Shown: one piece after another, positions 62,372 to 64,000 of the stretch
How positions within the stretch are numbered: the stretch's first letter is position 1
Layout of the letters: the number at the start of each line of letters is the position of its first letter
Assembly: GCA_963698255.1 (NCBI GenBank)
Contig: CAVOQD010000012.1
Coordinates: 124,001 to 188,000, forward strand
Direction of reading: 5' to 3'
Source of the DNA: JAWKOK01 sp963698255
Lineage (GTDB): Bacteria; Chloroflexota; Anaerolineae; Caldilineales; Caldilineaceae
Length of the DNA stretch: 64,000 nt
Translations under genes and position numbers: made by a program
Notes under the pieces: model-generated
Database searches by the model: none
Told to the model about the DNA's origin: nothing
What the model saw: only the letters and a program-made list of their open reading frames with translations

Positions 62372-63454
62372 ATGAAACGATCTGTTCCTGTTCTGGGCAT
62401 CGTCGTCCTGCTGATGCTGATCGCCATGGCGTTCTCGGCCTGTGTTGCGCCGCCGCCGCCGGCCGCCCCCGCAGCCGAGAGCGATGCCGAAATGGCCGCC
62501 AGCACCGAACTCAATGTGCTCTGTACCCCGCAGGTTCAGTGGTGCGAGGGCATGAAGGCCGAGTTCGAAGCTGCCAACCCTGATATTACCGTCAACTTCG
62601 TGCGTATGTCCAGCGGCGAATCTCTGACCCGCCTGCGCAACGAGCGCGACAATCCCCAGTTCGACATCTGGTGGGGCGGCCCGGTCGACAGCTTCATCGC
62701 CGCCGCACAGGAAGGCCTGCTCGAACCCTACGACTCGCCCAATGCCGCCAACATCATCGACCCGGACCTCATGCTGGACCCGGACAACAACTGGGCCGGC
62801 ATCTATGTCGGTTCGCTCGGTTTCGCCACCAACCAGAATTGGCTGGATGAGAATCCCGGCGTGGAACCGCCCACAAGTTGGGACGATCTGCTGAAGCCCG
62901 AATTCGCCGGCCAGTTGATGGTCGCGCATCCGTCCAGTTCCGGCACCTCCTACACCGCGCTCTGCACCATCGTGCAGATGATGGGTGAAGAGGAGGCCTG
63001 GGACTACCTGAGCGACTACGCCGGTCAGGTTCTCCAGTTCACCAAGAGCGGTTCGGCTCCAGGTCGCTTTGTGGGCCAGGGCGAAGCCGCCGTCGGCATC
63101 GTCTTCTCCCATGATATCGTGGCCGAGATCGAGAAGGGTTCGCCGCTGGTGCTGACCTTCCCCGAAGAAGGCACCGGCTACGAGATCGGCGGCATGGGCA
63201 TCATCAAGGACGCTGCCCATCCCGATGCAGCCCAGAAGTGGTTCGATTGGGCGCTTGAGCCGGCCACCCAGGAACTTGGTCCCAAGTACGAGGCTTTCCA
63301 GGCCCCGACTGTCGAAGGCGCTGCCGCCTCACGCCCGGAACTGCTGGAAGTCAACCTGATCGACTATGACTTCGACTGGTGCGGTTCCAACAAGAAGGAA
63401 TTCGTCGACCGCTTCATCAACGAGATCGCCGGCGCCGACGACCTGAAGGAATAG
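62372..63454 (+). CDS. Iron/anion-type ABC substrate-binding lipoprotein
   Basis: Family 1 extracellular binding protein of the FbpA/AfuA type. The signal ends at lipobox MAFSACVAPP (Cys about residue 23). LNVLCTPQVQWCEGMKAEFE, FDIWWGGPVDSFIAAAQEGL, PTSWDDLLKPEFAGQLMVAH and VGIVFSHDIVAEIEKG are present. 360 residues, intact. The start at 62372 has GAGGGAG upstream. It precedes a permease gene and would deliver ferric iron, phosphonate or similar; the ligand cannot be told. Confidence 0.9.
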   Translation: MKRSVPVLGIVVLLMLIAMAFSACVAPPPPAAPAAESDAEMAASTELNVLCTPQVQWCEGMKAEFEAANPDITVNFVRMSSGESLTRLRNERDNPQFDIWWGGPVDSFIAAAQEGLLEPYDSPNAANIIDPDLMLDPDNNWAGIYVGSLGFATNQNWLDENPGVEPPTSWDDLLKPEFAGQLMVAHPSSSGTSYTALCTIVQMMGEEEAWDYLSDYAGQVLQFTKSGSAPGRFVGQGEAAVGIVFSHDIVAEIEKGSPLVLTFPEEGTGYEIGGMGIIKDAAHPDAAQKWFDWALEPATQELGPKYEAFQAPTVEGAAASRPELLEVNLIDYDFDWCGSNKKEFVDRFINEIAGADDLKE

Positions 63455-63476
63455 CTGCACAGTCTCGATTTCGGAC

Positions 63477-63524
63477 TCGTAGTGACCGCGTTTAGCGGTC
63501 TGGACGGCGAAGCCGTCACTACGA
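63477..63524. repeat. Palindromic repeat TCGTAGTGAC with two inner hairpins
   Basis: TCGTAGTGAC and GTCACTACGA are perfect arms enclosing CCGCgtttaGCGG and GACGGCgaaGCCGTC. It lies 23 bases after the binding-protein stop. Confidence 0.8.
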
Positions 63525-63557
63525 ACTCATTGCGGACAGCACCACCGAATGACCACA

Positions 63558-63590
63558 AGACGTCCGGCTTCTGCCGAAAGCCGGACGTCT
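63558..63590 (+). terminator. AGACGTCCGGCTT hairpin
   Basis: AGACGTCCGGCTT and AAGCCGGACGTCT pair perfectly around CTGCCGA. The core is shared with the terminator at 55068. It lies between the binding-protein and permease genes and probably lowers read-through into the permease. Confidence 0.65.
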
Positions 63591-63618
63591 TACCACATAG
63601 ACCGATCAGACACCGCCT

Positions 63619-64000
63619 ATGACCTCCAACGTAGCTTCATCAAGCCGCTCCGCCCTCTGGCGACGCTGGCAAGAACTGCGCCTCATCGGACAAGATCCCA
63701 TACTGGCCATGGGCCTGCTCGTCGTCGGCATCTTCGTCTTCCTGTTCGTGGCGCTGCCCCTCTTCAGCGTTGTCGTCCAGGGCTTTTTCGACCCGGAGAC
63801 GGGCGAACTGAGCTTCGAATATTTCACCCACTATGTCGACCCGTACTACCGCCAGTATAGCTGGCAGGTCATCATCAACACCATGGAGATGGGGCTGGGG
63901 ACGGCGACCTTCGGCACGATTCTGGGCTTCATCTTCGCCTACACCATGGTGCGCTGCAGCGTGCCCTTCGCCCGCTTCTTTCACATCTTCACGCTGCTGC
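63619..64000 (+). CDS. ABC transporter permease, FbpB-like, cut by the window end
   Basis: The ATG at 63619 opens MTSNVASSSRSALWRRWQEL and a first membrane helix (LLVVGIFVFLFVALPLFSVV), then the start of the conserved permease region (WQVIINTMEMGLGTATFGTI, LGFIFAYTMVR). The frame runs off the right edge after 127 codons. It follows the iron-type binding protein and is the matching permease. Confidence 0.9.
   Translation, partial: MTSNVASSSRSALWRRWQELRLIGQDPILAMGLLVVGIFVFLFVALPLFSVVVQGFFDPETGELSFEYFTHYVDPYYRQYSWQVIINTMEMGLGTATFGTILGFIFAYTMVRCSVPFARFFHIFTLL

Overview
The window is high-GC bacterial DNA, most likely from a member of the Chloroflexota (Caldilineae/Anaerolineae-like). This rests on several traits together: secreted proteins with TPTP-rich linkers and NBR1-like Ig domains, a protease with many PPC domains, a T-box-controlled trp operon, and intergenic space crowded with palindromic repeats. 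The taxonomic call is inference; no rRNA gene or single-copy phylogenetic marker was analysed. No rRNA, tRNA or CRISPR array was found.

Layout. 1-7 kb (minus strand): a tryptophan operon with promoter and UGG-specifier T-box leader (6397-6970), then trpE, a 23S-IVP-type four-helix-bundle gene, trpS, trpG, an APH-like kinase, trpD and the start of a further gene. 7-15 kb: class II aldolase and L-rhamnose isomerase, a methyltransferase, a two-domain thioredoxin, a DegS/LiaS-type histidine kinase with its LuxR-type regulator, a VOC protein, a PlsC-like acyltransferase and a receiver-like protein. 15-21.4 kb: a three-subunit membrane molybdoenzyme (Tat-exported catalytic subunit, four-cluster ferredoxin subunit, FDH-gamma-like cytochrome b) followed by a lipoprotein with four rhodanese domains. 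21.6-29.3 kb: secreted proteins (LysM/M23 peptidase; trypsin-like protease with eight PPC domains; a truncated relative with an amber codon). 29.3-43.6 kb: glycosyltransferases, M42 peptidase, a solute-binding protein fused to NBR1/Ig modules, aldo/keto reductase, SelB, a coiled-coil protein and a Gfo/Idh oxidoreductase. 43.8-55 kb: accessory region with a possible two-gene toxin-antitoxin module, a LarA-like protein, an MBL hydrolase, a damaged SARP regulator, a dienelactone hydrolase, two regulators, MazF with a tiny partner ORF, and a fragment of a restriction-modification protein. 55-64 kb: an oppABC-like operon ending in a cytochrome c lipoprotein, a class V aminotransferase, a GH172 protein and the start of an iron-type ABC importer.

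Two features dominate the window. First, about half of the conserved genes are broken by frame changes. Nearly every one I could resolve by eye is a single inserted base, often not in a homopolymer. This looks like uncorrected long-read error more than decay, so these genes are annotated as whole CDSs with the break positions given. Second, at least ten families of 50-140 bp palindromic repeats occupy the gaps between genes; several touch stop codons, one lies inside the T-box leader, and one supplies the only visible start of a gene.

The strongest candidates for something new are the amino-acid-binding/NBR1-Ig fusion lipoprotein, the molybdoenzyme plus tetra-rhodanese cluster, the leaderless two-gene module at 44.3-44.9 kb, and the repeat-invaded T-box.
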